This document shows positions 43,961 through 53,374 of a stretch of DNA of 64,000 bases, one piece after another (the stretch's first letter is position 1; every line of letters begins with the position of its first letter). A program made the translations under genes and the position numbers. Source of the stretch: Rhodoferax sp. GW822-FHT02A01 (lineage in GTDB: Bacteria > Pseudomonadota > Gammaproteobacteria > Burkholderiales > Burkholderiaceae_C); assembly GCF_038784515.1 (NCBI RefSeq), contig NZ_CP152376.1, positions 3,286,001-3,350,000 of the forward strand, written 5' to 3'. A model generated the notes under the pieces. It saw nothing but the letters and a program-made list of their open reading frames with translations. It was not told where the DNA came from and searched no databases.

Positions 43961-46213
43961 TCAGGATGTCATGGCCACAAACAGCCGGGTGAGCTTTTCC
44001 GGCAGTCGCTCGATCTGGTCGGCGACGGTGAACTGGTTGGCGAATATGTCTTTTACATAGCTGTCTGCTTGCGTGTCCAGGCTGATGCAGTAAGTGCAGA
44101 TACCTTGCGCGCGCAACTCGATGACGGCCTTGCGCGCATCTTCTACCAATAGCTGCTGGTCTTGTACGTCTACATCGGATGGCCTGCCATCGGTCAGCAC
44201 CAGCAGGATTTTCTTGTCGGTCTTCTGCGCGGCCAGCGTGTGGGCGGCATGACGCATCGCCGCGCCCATGCGGGTGGAATACGCAGCTTGCACGGCCGCC
44301 AGTCGCGCTTTCACCTGATCATCCCAGTGTTCGCCAAATCCTTTCAAATGCATATAGCGCAGGTCATGACGTGTATTCGAATGAAAACCTGCAATCGCCA
44401 ATGGATCGCCCAGTTGCTCAATTGACCAGGCCAGCAGAGCCACGGCTTCCTGGCTCAACTCCAACAGGCTTTGTCCTGAGCCTGGCACCTTCTGGTTCAA
44501 TGATTCGGACAGGTCCAGCAACAGCGTGACCGCAATGCTGCGTCCATTGCTGCGGTGGCTCTGGGTGATGCGCCCATCGGGTTGTATTCCGCAGTGGTGG
44601 TCAATCTGGGCTTGCAAGGCGACATCCAGATCCAGTTCGCTGCCATCCTCCTGGTAACGTAGCCGCACCTTGTCCTGTGGTTTGACGAGATCCAACAAGC
44701 GCTTGAGCTGCTTGGCCAGCACGGCGTGCTTCTGAAGCAGTTGGTCAATGTCACTGGCTCTCCCACTGCCGTGCAGGCATTCATACAGGCTGACCCAGTC
44801 CGGCCGGTACGTTTGGCTGGCGTAGTCCCACTCCGGGTAGAGACGGGGTGGCAGCCTTTGCACCTCTTGTTGCTGCGTATGCGCATACGGTCTGTCAAAG
44901 TTCTCCTCATCGTCGCTGAGTTCATGGAATTTCCATAGGTGGCGGTTGTCGTCGCGATAGCCCACGTGGGTATGGTCAAACCAGGTGTCGGCAAGCTGGT
45001 CACTCTGCTGACGCGTGCGCGCCAGGTACTGCAGGGCCAGTGCGCTGATTTCCGTGGTGCAGGAAGGGCCGGGGTCCAGCAGCGCATGAAAGTGCGCCAC
45101 ACACGTCAGCAGGTCCGGATCGGTATAACCATGGTCCGGATACAGGAGTGCGCGCGACAGCATCGTGAGTCGATGGCGCAGGCAGGAGTGGGTGGCCGGG
45201 TTGCACGCGCCTAGAAGTGGGGCAGGGTGCAGGGCGCGCAAAGCCTTGCGCAGTCCGGGGTACAACCGCATGGTCAGCAGGTCCACCCGCGCATCTTCCA
45301 GGCATTCGATGGTCAAACGCTGCGCCGGGCTGAAGTTATCGGCATGGATGGCAGTGCTCCAGCGTTTGTGCGCAGCCATGTGCGCCAGCGCTGCGCGGTA
45401 GCGGTCCAGACCGCTGATGCTGGCGTCCGCCTCATACACATCGGGCAGGCGTATGCCTTCACTATCGAAATACGGTTGTGCAACCTGCTGCGGTAGGGAC
45501 TCGTCCAAGGGGGCCGTGCTGTAGGGAATCAGCAGTGCGCCGTCATCCCACAATGCTTGCAGGTACATGTCCAGCACACGCATGTGGTCCACCAGCAGGG
45601 TTCCGTGACGCTCGCGCTGCAGCACGGCACGGCTGTCTGCGCTCTGCAGGGCAAAGTAGTCACGCTGCTGCTCGGGCTGATGGCCGTAATGGCGCACGCC
45701 ATAGGCGGTCCAGGCCTGCAGGCCTTCTAGCGACAGGGTCTGCAGCACTTGCGGTGCCGTTTCGAAGAAGGTGGACAGGCAGGGGCTGGCATAGGTCTTG
45801 TGGATGCCGTGGATGGAGCCGCTGGTGGCATCCATGGTGTAGCGGCACAGTGCAAAGTAGTCCTCCATCTGTGCAAGGACGGGCAGCCTGCGTGCCACCG
45901 CCGGCAGCGCCTGCAGGAAGGGCGCAATGCTGCGCCCGTTGGGCGACTTGTTGATGCTGTGCACAGTCGTCATGACGGCAGACAGAGCCTCCTCACCCAA
46001 TATCTGCGCTGTCTGCGGCCAGGCCTGCAGAAAGTTGAGCAGCGGATCCGGGCCGCGCCCCAGTTTGCCAAGCTGCGCGCAGGCGTCCACGAAGTCCTGC
46101 AGGCCCTGCTCCGTCAGCAGTTCCTCTGCTTGCAGCAAGCAGTCGTCCACCACAGCCGCCACTTGCGCAAAGCCGCAGGCCACACGCTCATGCAAAGACG
46201 CTGTCAATGGCAT
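43961..46213 (-). CDS. cbbO: RuBisCO activase component CbbO
   Basis: This protein of about 750 residues has a long helical N-terminal part and a C-terminal von Willebrand A domain with the MIDAS motif DLSES (in TLLLDLSESLNQ) and LTDGRPSD. CbbO binds RuBisCO and works with the AAA+ protein CbbQ to remove inhibitory sugar phosphates. The ATG at 46213 overlaps the cbbQ end by 26 bases and gives a normal length. Further upstream frame is antisense to cbbQ. It ends just before the small RNA terminator, and the two transcripts converge. Confidence 0.93.
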   Translation of the reverse strand: MPLTASLHERVACGFAQVAAVVDDCLLQAEELLTEQGLQDFVDACAQLGKLGRGPDPLLNFLQAWPQTAQILGEEALSAVMTTVHSINKSPNGRSIAPFLQALPAVARRLPVLAQMEDYFALCRYTMDATSGSIHGIHKTYASPCLSTFFETAPQVLQTLSLEGLQAWTAYGVRHYGHQPEQQRDYFALQSADSRAVLQRERHGTLLVDHMRVLDMYLQALWDDGALLIPYSTAPLDESLPQQVAQPYFDSEGIRLPDVYEADASISGLDRYRAALAHMAAHKRWSTAIHADNFSPAQRLTIECLEDARVDLLTMRLYPGLRKALRALHPAPLLGACNPATHSCLRHRLTMLSRALLYPDHGYTDPDLLTCVAHFHALLDPGPSCTTEISALALQYLARTRQQSDQLADTWFDHTHVGYRDDNRHLWKFHELSDDEENFDRPYAHTQQQEVQRLPPRLYPEWDYASQTYRPDWVSLYECLHGSGRASDIDQLLQKHAVLAKQLKRLLDLVKPQDKVRLRYQEDGSELDLDVALQAQIDHHCGIQPDGRITQSHRSNGRSIAVTLLLDLSESLNQKVPGSGQSLLELSQEAVALLAWSIEQLGDPLAIAGFHSNTRHDLRYMHLKGFGEHWDDQVKARLAAVQAAYSTRMGAAMRHAAHTLAAQKTDKKILLVLTDGRPSDVDVQDQQLLVEDARKAVIELRAQGICTYCISLDTQADSYVKDIFANQFTVADQIERLPEKLTRLFVAMTS

Positions 46214-46991
46214 GGTCCAGCGTCGCGCGGATATCGGCGTCGTCGGTGATGGGGCGTACCAGTGCCATGCGGCAAGCGTCACGTGCACCCACGCCAGCCT
46301 GCATGAGCGTGGCCGCATACACCAGCAGCCGCGTGGAGATGCCCTCGTCCAAACCATGCCCCTTGAGGCGGCGCCCGGCCTGGCCCACCTGCACCAGTTG
46401 CAGCGCCACGGCCTCGGGCAGCCCGGTTTCCGTGTGCAGAATGCCGGCCTCCACGGCGGGCAGGGGATAGTCAAAGTCAAAGCCCACAAAGCGCTGTTTG
46501 GTGGATTGTTTGAGGTCCTTCATCAGGCTCTGGTAGCCCGGGTTGTAGGAGATCACCAACTGAAAGTCCGCATGCGCCTGGATCAACTCGCCATGCTTGT
46601 CCAGCGGCAACTGGCGCCGGTGGTCGGTCAGCGGGTGGATGACCACGGTAGTGTCTTGCCGCGCCTCCACGATTTCATCCAGGTAGCAAATGGCGCCTAT
46701 GCGTGCGGCGGTCGTTAGCGGGCCGTCCAGCCAGCGCGTGCCGTTGGCTTCCAGCAGGTAGCGGCCCAGCAGGTCGGAGGCGGTCATGTCTTCGTTGCAG
46801 GCCACGGTGATCAGCGGCTTGCCCAGCTTCCACGCCATGTACTCCACAAAGCGCGACTTGCCGCAACCCGTGGGCCCCTTGAGCATGACCGGCAGGCGCG
46901 CCGCATAGGCGCTCTCGTACAGCGCCACCTCATTGCCCTGCGCCTGGTAGAAAGGCTGGTTCGTGATGCGGTAGGCAGTGGTATCGGCCAT
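46188..46991 (-). CDS. cbbQ: RuBisCO activase AAA+ component CbbQ
   Basis: This 267-residue MoxR-type AAA+ ATPase has Walker A GPTGCGKSR (about 39), Walker B ICYLDEIVEA (about 100) and sensor-1 region LVISYNPGYQ. It forms the hexameric motor of the CbbQO activase. It follows cbbM by 27 bases in the same operon, as expected for form II RuBisCO. Confidence 0.95.
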   Translation of the reverse strand: MADTTAYRITNQPFYQAQGNEVALYESAYAARLPVMLKGPTGCGKSRFVEYMAWKLGKPLITVACNEDMTASDLLGRYLLEANGTRWLDGPLTTAARIGAICYLDEIVEARQDTTVVIHPLTDHRRQLPLDKHGELIQAHADFQLVISYNPGYQSLMKDLKQSTKQRFVGFDFDYPLPAVEAGILHTETGLPEAVALQLVQVGQAGRRLKGHGLDEGISTRLLVYAATLMQAGVGARDACRMALVRPITDDADIRATLDHAIDSVFA

Positions 46992-47018
46992 GGTGGCTGT
47001 CTCTGTGGGGTAAATGCC

Positions 47019-48398
47019 TCAGGCGTGCGTGCCCAGCTTTTCGCGCCAGCCGGGGTACAGCTTGTCGGCGTCGCCGGGGAAGGAAGCAAACGCGCGCGCA
47101 AACTCCTTGTGCTCCTTGGCAAACGCGATCGGGTCCGCGCCGCTCTTCCAGCATTCGTACGACTGGCGTAGCGAAATGGCGCCTGCCGCCGGGCTGTCGA
47201 TGTGGCCGTACGAGCCGCCACCGGAGGTGTTGATGACATTGCCGTGGCCCAGGTTCTTGAAGAAGCCCGGCAGGCGCAGCGCATTCATGCCGCCGGAGAT
47301 GATGGGTGTGGTGGGCTTCATGCTGTACCACTTCTGGTAGTACACCGGGCCCTGGCATTCGTCGCGCTCGATCATGTAGGCAATCTGTCGGTCGTCGTTC
47401 TCTCCTTCCATCTTGCCGTAGCCCATGGTGCCCACGTGGATGCCCGAGGCGCCTTGCAGCCGCGCAATCTTGGCCAGCACAAAGGCGGTGTAACCGCGCT
47501 TGGCCGAGGGCGAGGTGATCATGCCGTGGCCGGCACGGTGGTAATGCAGGTATTGGCCGGGATACTGGCGCCGTGCCGTGGTGATCATGCCCGGACCGCC
47601 CACAAAGCCGTCCACCAGGAAAGCCACCTTGTCGGCGTCGGAGCCAAAGGTCTCCAGGATGAAGTCGGCGCGTGCACACATCTCGTAGTGGTCGTCCGCC
47701 GTGATGTTGGCGGAGAACAGCTTGGGCTGGCCGGTCTCGTCTTGCGCACGCTTGAGGGCATCGGCCACCAGCGGGATGGTTTTCTTCAGCGGTGCAAAGG
47801 TCTGGTTGCCCTGCGGCTCGTCGTTCTTGATGAAGTCACCACCCAGCCAGAACTGGTAGGCCGCATGCGCAAACGGCTCGGGGCGCAGGCCCAGCTTGGG
47901 CTTGATGATGGTGCCGGCAATGTAGCCGCCATCCTTGAGCGGGCGGCCTAGGATGCGCCACAGGTCCGAGATGTCCTTGGCCGGGCCGTCAAACAGCTGG
48001 ACGGCCCGCTCGGGCATGTAGAAGTCGTGGATCTTGGCGTGCTGGATGTCGCCCATGCCCTGGTTGTTGCCGATCACCAGCGTGAGGAAGGACACGATCA
48101 TCATGCGCCCGTCGGTCAGATTGCGGTCGAACAGGTCCAGCGGATAGGCAATTCGCATGTCCTCGGTGGCCTCGTCGATGTAATAGACCAACGCGTCCAC
48201 ACCACGGGTGAAGTCATCGGTGGTGCTCACTTCCACATTGGTCCCGGTGGATGACTCCGCCGCAAAGTGCGCCGCCGCTTCCAGGTAGCCATGCCCTGCC
48301 TTGGGCTTCATGCGGTAGGCCACCAGAATGTGTTTGCCACCGGCAATGAGCTCGTCTTCTTTCAGGCTCAGGTCCGCATAGCGGTTGGATTGGTCCAT
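47019..48398 (-). CDS. cbbM: Form II RuBisCO large subunit
   Basis: This 459-residue protein has the catalytic loop [16 protein letters not shown] (about 164), the carbamylated lysine region [14 protein letters not shown] (about 186) and the loop-6 region [11 protein letters not shown] (about 325). Length and sequence type are form II (CbbM), which has low CO2 specificity and no small subunit. A GGAG ribosome site precedes the ATG. A CbbR-like box lies 95 bases upstream. cbbQ and cbbO follow. Confidence 0.98.
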   Translation of the reverse strand: MDQSNRYADLSLKEDELIAGGKHILVAYRMKPKAGHGYLEAAAHFAAESSTGTNVEVSTTDDFTRGVDALVYYIDEATEDMRIAYPLDLFDRNLTDGRMMIVSFLTLVIGNNQGMGDIQHAKIHDFYMPERAVQLFDGPAKDISDLWRILGRPLKDGGYIAGTIIKPKLGLRPEPFAHAAYQFWLGGDFIKNDEPQGNQTFAPLKKTIPLVADALKRAQDETGQPKLFSANITADDHYEMCARADFILETFGSDADKVAFLVDGFVGGPGMITTARRQYPGQYLHYHRAGHGMITSPSAKRGYTAFVLAKIARLQGASGIHVGTMGYGKMEGENDDRQIAYMIERDECQGPVYYQKWYSMKPTTPIISGGMNALRLPGFFKNLGHGNVINTSGGGSYGHIDSPAAGAISLRQSYECWKSGADPIAFAKEHKEFARAFASFPGDADKLYPGWREKLGTHA

Positions 48399-48492
48399 TT
48401 TTTTGCTCCGTTGAGTGCAGGGAATTGCTGTCTACGGAGCGGACTATAGGGACGCCCATTCATCATGAAAATTCAATTTAAATGTGTGGCGA

Positions 48493-48508
48493 ATCAGGTT
48501 TTTCTGAT
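48493..48508. promoter_or_regulatory. CbbR-type box upstream of cbbM
   Basis: ATCAG-GTTTTT-CTGAT is a 5-bp inverted pair with a 6-base spacer, the same arrangement as ATTAG-TTAAAG-CTGAT between cbbR and cbbY. It lies 95 bases upstream of the cbbM ATG, within the 410-base gap 48399-48808. No regulator gene is adjacent, so CbbR encoded at 58867 is the likely binder. Confidence 0.65.
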
Positions 48509-48551
48509 GGTTTTCAAGGCAGCGTGAATACTGATGACGTGCCAGGCCCGA

Positions 48552-48587
48552 TGCCACAGCGGCCTCTATGCCCGTGAGGCTGTGGCA
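48552..48587. repeat. Inverted repeat in the cbbM upstream gap
   Basis: TGCCACAGC (48552-48560) and GCTGTGGCA (48579-48587) form a perfect 9-bp inverted repeat with an 18-base loop. The rest of the 48509-48808 stretch holds a small GGAC-TAT-GTCC palindrome (48680-48690) but no gene that I can support. Confidence 0.5.
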
Positions 48588-48808
48588 GCCAAAGCCAAAC
48601 GCAATACGCCAGCAAGTAGCCTACGGTTGGCCATGGCCATTTGCCGTGGAGTCTCCCGGAAAAAGGAATTTGCTCTAGGGGACTATGTCCTAAGAGTCAT
48701 CGGGAGTGCCTATGTGTTATGGTCATTGCGCCAATTGCATCTGATTGATTCAGGTCAGTGCGATTTATTGGAGCGGTGACACCATGAGCTTCGCTGGAGG
48801 GTAAGAAG

Positions 48809-49033
48809 ATGGGTAAGAAAATTGACAACCTGCGCAGCGTTGTGCAGGACTTGGAAACTCGATACGGCAAAGACGACCTTGATGTTCAGCGATTGCAATC
48901 AGAGTTGCATGCATTGGAGCAGGTCAAGGAACGGAGAGTTGTTGAGCGTCGTGCGGCCACACCGCACAAGCACAACTTTCAATCGCTCGCCAAACAGCAT
49001 TTCCATGCATCCAAGCTAGGTGACTTGCACTAG
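48809..49033 (+). CDS. Small helical protein, unknown function
   Basis: This 74-residue, highly charged protein has a heptad-like pattern (NLRSVVQDLETRYGKDDLDV) suggesting a short coiled coil. A ribosome site (GGAGGG) lies upstream of the ATG. It is followed on the other strand by a small membrane protein gene. I do not recognise it. Confidence 0.6.
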   Translation: MGKKIDNLRSVVQDLETRYGKDDLDVQRLQSELHALEQVKERRVVERRAATPHKHNFQSLAKQHFHASKLGDLH

Positions 49034-49042
49034 CTGACGTGG

Positions 49043-49219
49043 CTAGTTGGCATGAGTAAGTGCCAAGGCGATGAGGAAGGTGAGCATTCCAAGGCCCAAC
49101 GCGAGCAAGCCAAAGTAGCCGATCTTTTGCGAAGGGTCAATGGATGGGTGCGGTCCAAAGACGATAGCAATCACACCAAGTATCACGAGTGCTGCCGATA
49201 GGTAGAAAGCCGGGTTCAC
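49043..49219 (-). CDS. 58-residue two-helix membrane protein
   Basis: A GTG start at 49219 has a GGAGG ribosome site 8 bases before it. The product begins VNPAFYLSAALVILGVIAIV and has two hydrophobic helices (about 4-21 and 34-56) separated by a short loop FGPHPSIDPSQK, ending TLTHAN-like with a TAG at 49043. It is convergent with the 74-residue gene. No family is recognised, but the composition is clearly that of an integral membrane protein. Confidence 0.7.
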   Translation of the reverse strand: MNPAFYLSAALVILGVIAIVFGPHPSIDPSQKIGYFGLLALGLGMLTFLIALALTHAN

Positions 49220-49283
49220 AGTGGTTGCCTCCGTTGGACCTTGGTGCCTTCATCGTTGGTACACAGACAGTACGTAAGATAGC

Positions 49284-49303
49284 AGTGCCACCGTATTGGC
49301 ACT
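49284..49303. repeat. Short perfect inverted repeat upstream of the small membrane gene
   Basis: AGTGCCA and TGGCACT pair perfectly around CCGTAT. It lies 65 bases upstream of the GTG start of the leftward 58-residue gene, in the 49220-49468 gap. It could be an operator or a transcript hairpin. No T-run follows, and the remainder of the gap shows nothing I can name. Confidence 0.4.
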
Positions 49304-49468
49304 CCATACCGCACTCAGTGGCAATGCAAACAACAGCCAAGGCATTGCAGCCATTCAAACGCTATTGTCACTGCGCGTGCGCGTAGAGCTATTGGTAAGC
49401 CTGCATTCCAGGAGCAGAAGTCGATCCGATTTGGAGCATGATTTGCGAGACTTGAGTCACATGCCCGC

Positions 49469-50086
49469 TTAGGCTTGCAAGGAATTGCGCTTTTTGAGTG
49501 CAACACCGATCAGACCAATTCCCGCCAGCAGCATGGCAACGCTGGTGGGTTCGGGAACGGGGGCCACGTCGACGCGCAGGCCAAACTGATAGGCACTGGC
49601 TCCACTTTGGTGCGAGTCATACCCGTTCCCTGAGGTAATTGCCGTGCGTGTCAAAGGCGTTCCTGTGGCGATCTGTGGGGCGACGAGGTTGGAGCCCTGT
49701 GTATCGCTAACTTCCAAGCCAATCCAATATGTCCCGCTGTCCACTGTCCAGTTCAGATTGGATGCCCCATTCCAGCCGGTGCCCGTAAAGGTCGCAGTGC
49801 TGGAATAAAGCTGGGAGCCCACCTTGTTTGCCGACGTGTTGCTATACAGCGTGATGCTGAAGTCGTTGCCACCTGGGAACAGTTGGTCCAGGTATGCAGA
49901 GATACTGTTGACTTGATAGGCTTGGTTGAAAGTCACCTGACCGGCCAGCCAGTCGGCACTGTCAACAGCAATCTGGCTGCCTGTATTGTCAGGCGTTCCG
50001 GTATTGACGGCCAGTTCGGCGTGGGCAACATTGACAGACAGCAGCAGTGCCAGCAGAGCAGAACCCGCAAATGTTTTGTTCATCAT
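49469..50086 (-). CDS. PEP-CTERM surface protein
   Basis: This 205-residue protein has a signal peptide (about 1-23, ending VAHAE) and a C-terminal sorting tail: VPEP motif (about 179), hydrophobic helix AMLLAGIGLIGVALKK and a basic end. Such proteins are processed by an exosortase and often associate with exopolysaccharide. The middle is Ser/Thr/Asn-rich, like a beta-sandwich. It lies 19 bases downstream of the phosphoesterase gene in the same direction. Confidence 0.9.
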   Translation of the reverse strand: MMNKTFAGSALLALLLSVNVAHAELAVNTGTPDNTGSQIAVDSADWLAGQVTFNQAYQVNSISAYLDQLFPGGNDFSITLYSNTSANKVGSQLYSSTATFTGTGWNGASNLNWTVDSGTYWIGLEVSDTQGSNLVAPQIATGTPLTRTAITSGNGYDSHQSGASAYQFGLRVDVAPVPEPTSVAMLLAGIGLIGVALKKRNSLQA

Positions 50087-50105
50087 GATGGATATTTCTT
50101 TGCGT

Positions 50106-51395
50106 TCAGTAAGGCAGAACGAAGTTGCTCAGAACGGCGGTGCCGTTGTAGTTTTCATCGAAGCCGTATGCAGTTACTTGAACCTTGCCGCTCTGGTAGA
50201 CGCGAACCTCGGCCCACGCATACTTACGGTCATTGGGGTTGTTGGTCGTAACCGACGTTTCAAACGGGGAACCACCAGAACCTACCAGCACCTGATAGGA
50301 ACCACCCAACGGTTGCTGGATGTTGAAGATGTGTTCGTGTCCAGAGAAGTAGGTCGCATGGTTGCTTTCGATCACTTTCCAGAACTCGTCACGATTGCAC
50401 GCAGTAGCCACAATTGCCACACTTCCATCCGCCGGGTTGGTGCACTTGGCGGTAGTTGCATCAATGCCTGCCAGTTTGGTGATGGCAACTGGTGGCGTTT
50501 TGGTGTAGTCCATGTACTTGTACGTATAGGCTGGCTTGTGACCGAATACGAACAGCTTGACGTTGGGGTTGCGTGCTTGGGCGGCAGCGAAATCAGCGGC
50601 GAGCCACACAGCAGGCGCGCGACCGTCTACGCCCACCGCATCGGTATTGACGATGGCGAAGTGGCTACCCTTGAAATCAAAGCTGTAGCTCAGACCATAC
50701 TGGCTGGTTGAATAGGTCTTTGCTGGCTCCGAATTGGCCAGCTTGTCGCCAATTTTTGGATAGTTGTTGGCGTCGTAGTAGAGATCAGAGGCGGACGCTC
50801 CCGTCACGTTCAGCAAACGGTTGTTATCCAGAATGAGATCAACCATGTTGTCGCGCCAGATCGCCTCATTGCCTGGTTGGGCGGTTTTGGCAGGTGTGCA
50901 GCTCTTGCACTGTGTTTCATGATTTCCAGGAACAGGAACCACGTAGGTGCCAGTCTCAAACAGATTGGCCACCAACCCACGCCAGAAGGCGTACTGTGCA
51001 TAAAAATCCGTGGTGTCCGTCGTCAAACCGGAAGGCAGATTGGCCGGCGTCCAGACTCCGCCCACATTGGTGGTCTTGTATGGTGTCAGGTCCGTGCCAT
51101 TGCCATATCCCATGACCATATCGCCATTGAAGAACAGCAGATTGGCTTTATGGGACGAGATGGTACGCATGATTCGCGACCATGCTTTGGTGTTCTGCAG
51201 CCACTTCGCATCCTGCGCAGTTACTCCTCCTTGTGCGACTTGAGAGGGGTCCAGGGTAATGGGATCCTGGCGGGAATCTCCAACGGTTGCAAAAGTGAGG
51301 ATGACTGGATCATCAGCGAGAGCCGAGGTGGACACAGTGAGCGCGGCTGATGCGGCAAGTGCAAGGACGAATTTGGACAGGGTTGGATTTTTCAT
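50106..51395 (-). CDS. Secreted calcineurin-like metallophosphoesterase
   Basis: This protein of about 429 residues has a signal peptide (about 1-27, ending SALAD) and phosphoesterase motifs FATVGDSRQD, FNGDMVMG, VPGNHETQ, VFGHKPAY and SGHEHIF in order. It probably hydrolyses a phosphate ester outside the cytoplasm. The ATG at 51395 is chosen, although an in-frame ATG lies 9 bases upstream. It heads a two-gene unit with the PEP-CTERM gene. Confidence 0.88.
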   Translation of the reverse strand: MKNPTLSKFVLALAASAALTVSTSALADDPVILTFATVGDSRQDPITLDPSQVAQGGVTAQDAKWLQNTKAWSRIMRTISSHKANLLFFNGDMVMGYGNGTDLTPYKTTNVGGVWTPANLPSGLTTDTTDFYAQYAFWRGLVANLFETGTYVVPVPGNHETQCKSCTPAKTAQPGNEAIWRDNMVDLILDNNRLLNVTGASASDLYYDANNYPKIGDKLANSEPAKTYSTSQYGLSYSFDFKGSHFAIVNTDAVGVDGRAPAVWLAADFAAAQARNPNVKLFVFGHKPAYTYKYMDYTKTPPVAITKLAGIDATTAKCTNPADGSVAIVATACNRDEFWKVIESNHATYFSGHEHIFNIQQPLGGSYQVLVGSGGSPFETSVTTNNPNDRKYAWAEVRVYQSGKVQVTAYGFDENYNGTAVLSNFVLPY

Positions 51396-51898
51396 GGGTT
51401 CCATCTTTAGACTGATAAATGCAATAGCCCGCGGGCGTACCACGCATCCCTGAAATCAGGTCAGCGGCTCATCGTATGGATCAATTGTTACGAGAGATGC
51501 ATCCACTCATGTGCGGAGCGTAGTACGTTTGGCCAAAGTACAAGCCCATTTGCGCGACGTACTACATGGCCTGCATCGGCAGAGACACTCAGGACGATGC
51601 CCGGATCGGCGTCGCCGCTCCGATGCGAAAAAGTTGATGGCTCGTGCGTTTCGCACTGGCGGTGGTCCTTAAGACATAAACCAAGGCCGACCGTGCGTTC
51701 GGCGTTATTGGGCCAGCGTGAATGTCAAACCAAATATGCGGAGAGCCAAGTTTTGCATGGGGGCGGTCAGTATTGACTCGCTGTAATTGAGCATTCCTAT
51801 CGTATTGACATATGCCAATGTAACAATTAATGGGAAAAAGTTACATTTCACCCGAATGGGGGATGCGTAGCTGGTGCTTCATCAATAGACTGAAAGAA
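51396..51898. other. Non-coding stretch with nested inverted repeats
   Basis: I see no supportable gene in this 503-base region. It holds GTAGTACGT (51520-51528) and ACGTACTAC (51557-51565), a perfect inverted pair, and next to the first arm the palindrome TTTGGCCAAA (51528-51537). GTGCG-TTT-CGCAC and GCCGA...TCGGC hairpins follow near 51650-51710. The region carries the promoters for the phosphoesterase operon and for the small gene at 51899. Confidence 0.5.
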
Positions 51899-52093
51899 AT
51901 GCAGTATTCATATCGCCATCCAGACGCAAACGTTGCGGAAACCAAGGGTCCGGCGGAATCCGCACGCCCAGAGATCAAGTCTATTGACTTGGTGGAGCGG
52001 CGAAAGTTTGTACGGACGTTACCTGTGCCGGAAGCGTTCGAAAGCAATGACGAGGAGTCCTGGAGACTTTGGACTCAAGCCTTGGATAAGTAG
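51899..52093 (+). CDS. Small protein with PVPEAxES motif, paralog of the 43550 gene
   Basis: This 64-residue product starts at the ATG at 51899, which has a GAAAG ribosome site. A longer form from 51830 is possible. Its tail TLPVPEAFESNDEESW matches VLPVPEAIESDSEEAW of the protein at 43550-43741. Both are acidic, about 63 residues, and lack membrane segments. The function is unknown. Confidence 0.62.
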   Translation: MQYSYRHPDANVAETKGPAESARPEIKSIDLVERRKFVRTLPVPEAFESNDEESWRLWTQALDK

Positions 52094-52159
52094 TCTTTCA
52101 ATGCGGCCCACTCTTTACTGAAATTCAGCAATACGGCTCCAATAGCGTAAATACAGAAA

Positions 52160-52474
52160 TTGCAAAATCCAACCAATACCGTCGTGGAGGGGTACCAGCA
52201 ATCGCTGGATCGCGCCGAGCGTGTTTATGCAACGCTCCCGCTTGGGTATGGGGCTGCGGGGGCAACCACGCAGAATATCAGCGCCACCGGTGTCCTGTTT
52301 TCAACGAACGAGGATGCCGAGCTTGGATCGACAGTGACGTTCACCGTAGAAGTCGTTTTGGACGGTAGAAGGCTGAATCTGGTATGTGAGGGGAAGGTGG
52401 TTCGGGTCGAACATCAAAACGGGAGAACCAGTGTGGCCGCAAGACTGTCTGATTCCTTTTTTGAAGTTGCCTGA
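52160..52474 (+). CDS. PilZ-like domain protein
   Basis: This 104-residue protein with a TTG start contains the second half of the PilZ signature (NISATGVLFS, i.e. NxSxxG) and a beta-rich region ending VRVEHQNGRTSVAARL. The usual RxxxR motif is not clear (RAERVY instead), so cyclic-di-GMP binding is uncertain. It may form a pair with the small gene just upstream. Confidence 0.65.
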   Translation: MQNPTNTVVEGYQQSLDRAERVYATLPLGYGAAGATTQNISATGVLFSTNEDAELGSTVTFTVEVVLDGRRLNLVCEGKVVRVEHQNGRTSVAARLSDSFFEVA

Positions 52475-52498
52475 CCACATCTCACGGGTCCTTCCAGA

Positions 52499-53374
52499 CT
52501 ACCCCACCCGCTGAATGAACTCCGTGACAGCATCAAGCTGATGCGCAACATTGAGTGCTGGCGCATGGCCGCAGCCCGGCACTTCTAGCACCTGCAACTG
52601 TGCATGCTGGCCGGGGCCCCGGCTGCGCATCTGGTCTACCGTTTCGGGCAGCACGAGGTCGGAGTCCGCGCCGCGCAGCAGCAGTACTGGGATGGTCAGT
52701 GCATCGTAGTGTTGCCAGATCAGGTAGTCGTCCGGATGGTGGAAAAACTGGCCGACCATGGCAGGGTCATAGTGCGGGGTGACGCGGCCGTCCGGCAGGC
52801 GGCGTGTGGAACTCTCGGCCAGGCGGCGCCACTGCGCATCGCTGAGCCAGCCGAAGGGTTTGTAGGCCTGGCGGAAGAAGGCTTCGAGTTCGCGCACGGT
52901 GGCAAAGGCGGGCGGGTTGCCTGCATAGGCCTTGATGCGTTCAATGGCCGACTGGGCCAGTTGCGGCGCGTTGTCGTTGAGCACCAGGCTCTTGATCCGT
53001 TGCTTCATGGTGGGCGCATAAAGGCCCGAGGCACAGACGGTGCCGATGGCGCCGCCCATGGAGGTGCCAACCCAATGCGCAGACTGGATTCCCAGGGCAT
53101 CAAACAGCCCTGCGGCCAGCCGTGCATAGAAGGCCAGGCAATATTCGTTGTGCGGGTCCGGGCTCCACTGGCTGTAACCGCGGCCCAGCGTGTCGGGGCA
53201 GATCACGCGGTAGCCGCGCTCGGCCAGGTGCATGGCCAGCTCGTCCATGTCGCGCCCGGTGCGCGCCAGCCCATGCCAGGCAATGACGACCGGGCCCTGG
53301 GCCGGTCCCCAGTCCATGTAGTGGATCTCGCGACCGGCGCAGACAGCGTATTCCGAACGGGACTCAATGGCCAT
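52499..53374 (-). CDS. Alpha/beta hydrolase
   Basis: This 291-residue hydrolase has an oxyanion-hole region IAWHGLARTG, nucleophile elbow GTSMGG (Ser near 102), acid in LRGADSDLV and His in GCGHAPAL. These are the complete catalytic set of an ester or C-C bond hydrolase. The start (ATG 53374) overlaps the end of the LivM-like gene by 11 bases, so the two are likely co-transcribed. The substrate is unknown. Confidence 0.88.
   Translation of the reverse strand: MAIESRSEYAVCAGREIHYMDWGPAQGPVVIAWHGLARTGRDMDELAMHLAERGYRVICPDTLGRGYSQWSPDPHNEYCLAFYARLAAGLFDALGIQSAHWVGTSMGGAIGTVCASGLYAPTMKQRIKSLVLNDNAPQLAQSAIERIKAYAGNPPAFATVRELEAFFRQAYKPFGWLSDAQWRRLAESSTRRLPDGRVTPHYDPAMVGQFFHHPDDYLIWQHYDALTIPVLLLRGADSDLVLPETVDQMRSRGPGQHAQLQVLEVPGCGHAPALNVAHQLDAVTEFIQRVG

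Noticed and set aside
48534..48779. An 81-codon frame upstream of the small helical protein gene.
   Set aside because: It has no ribosome site, contains a perfect inverted repeat and a short palindrome, and has no protein-like hydrophobic pattern. It is treated as non-coding.
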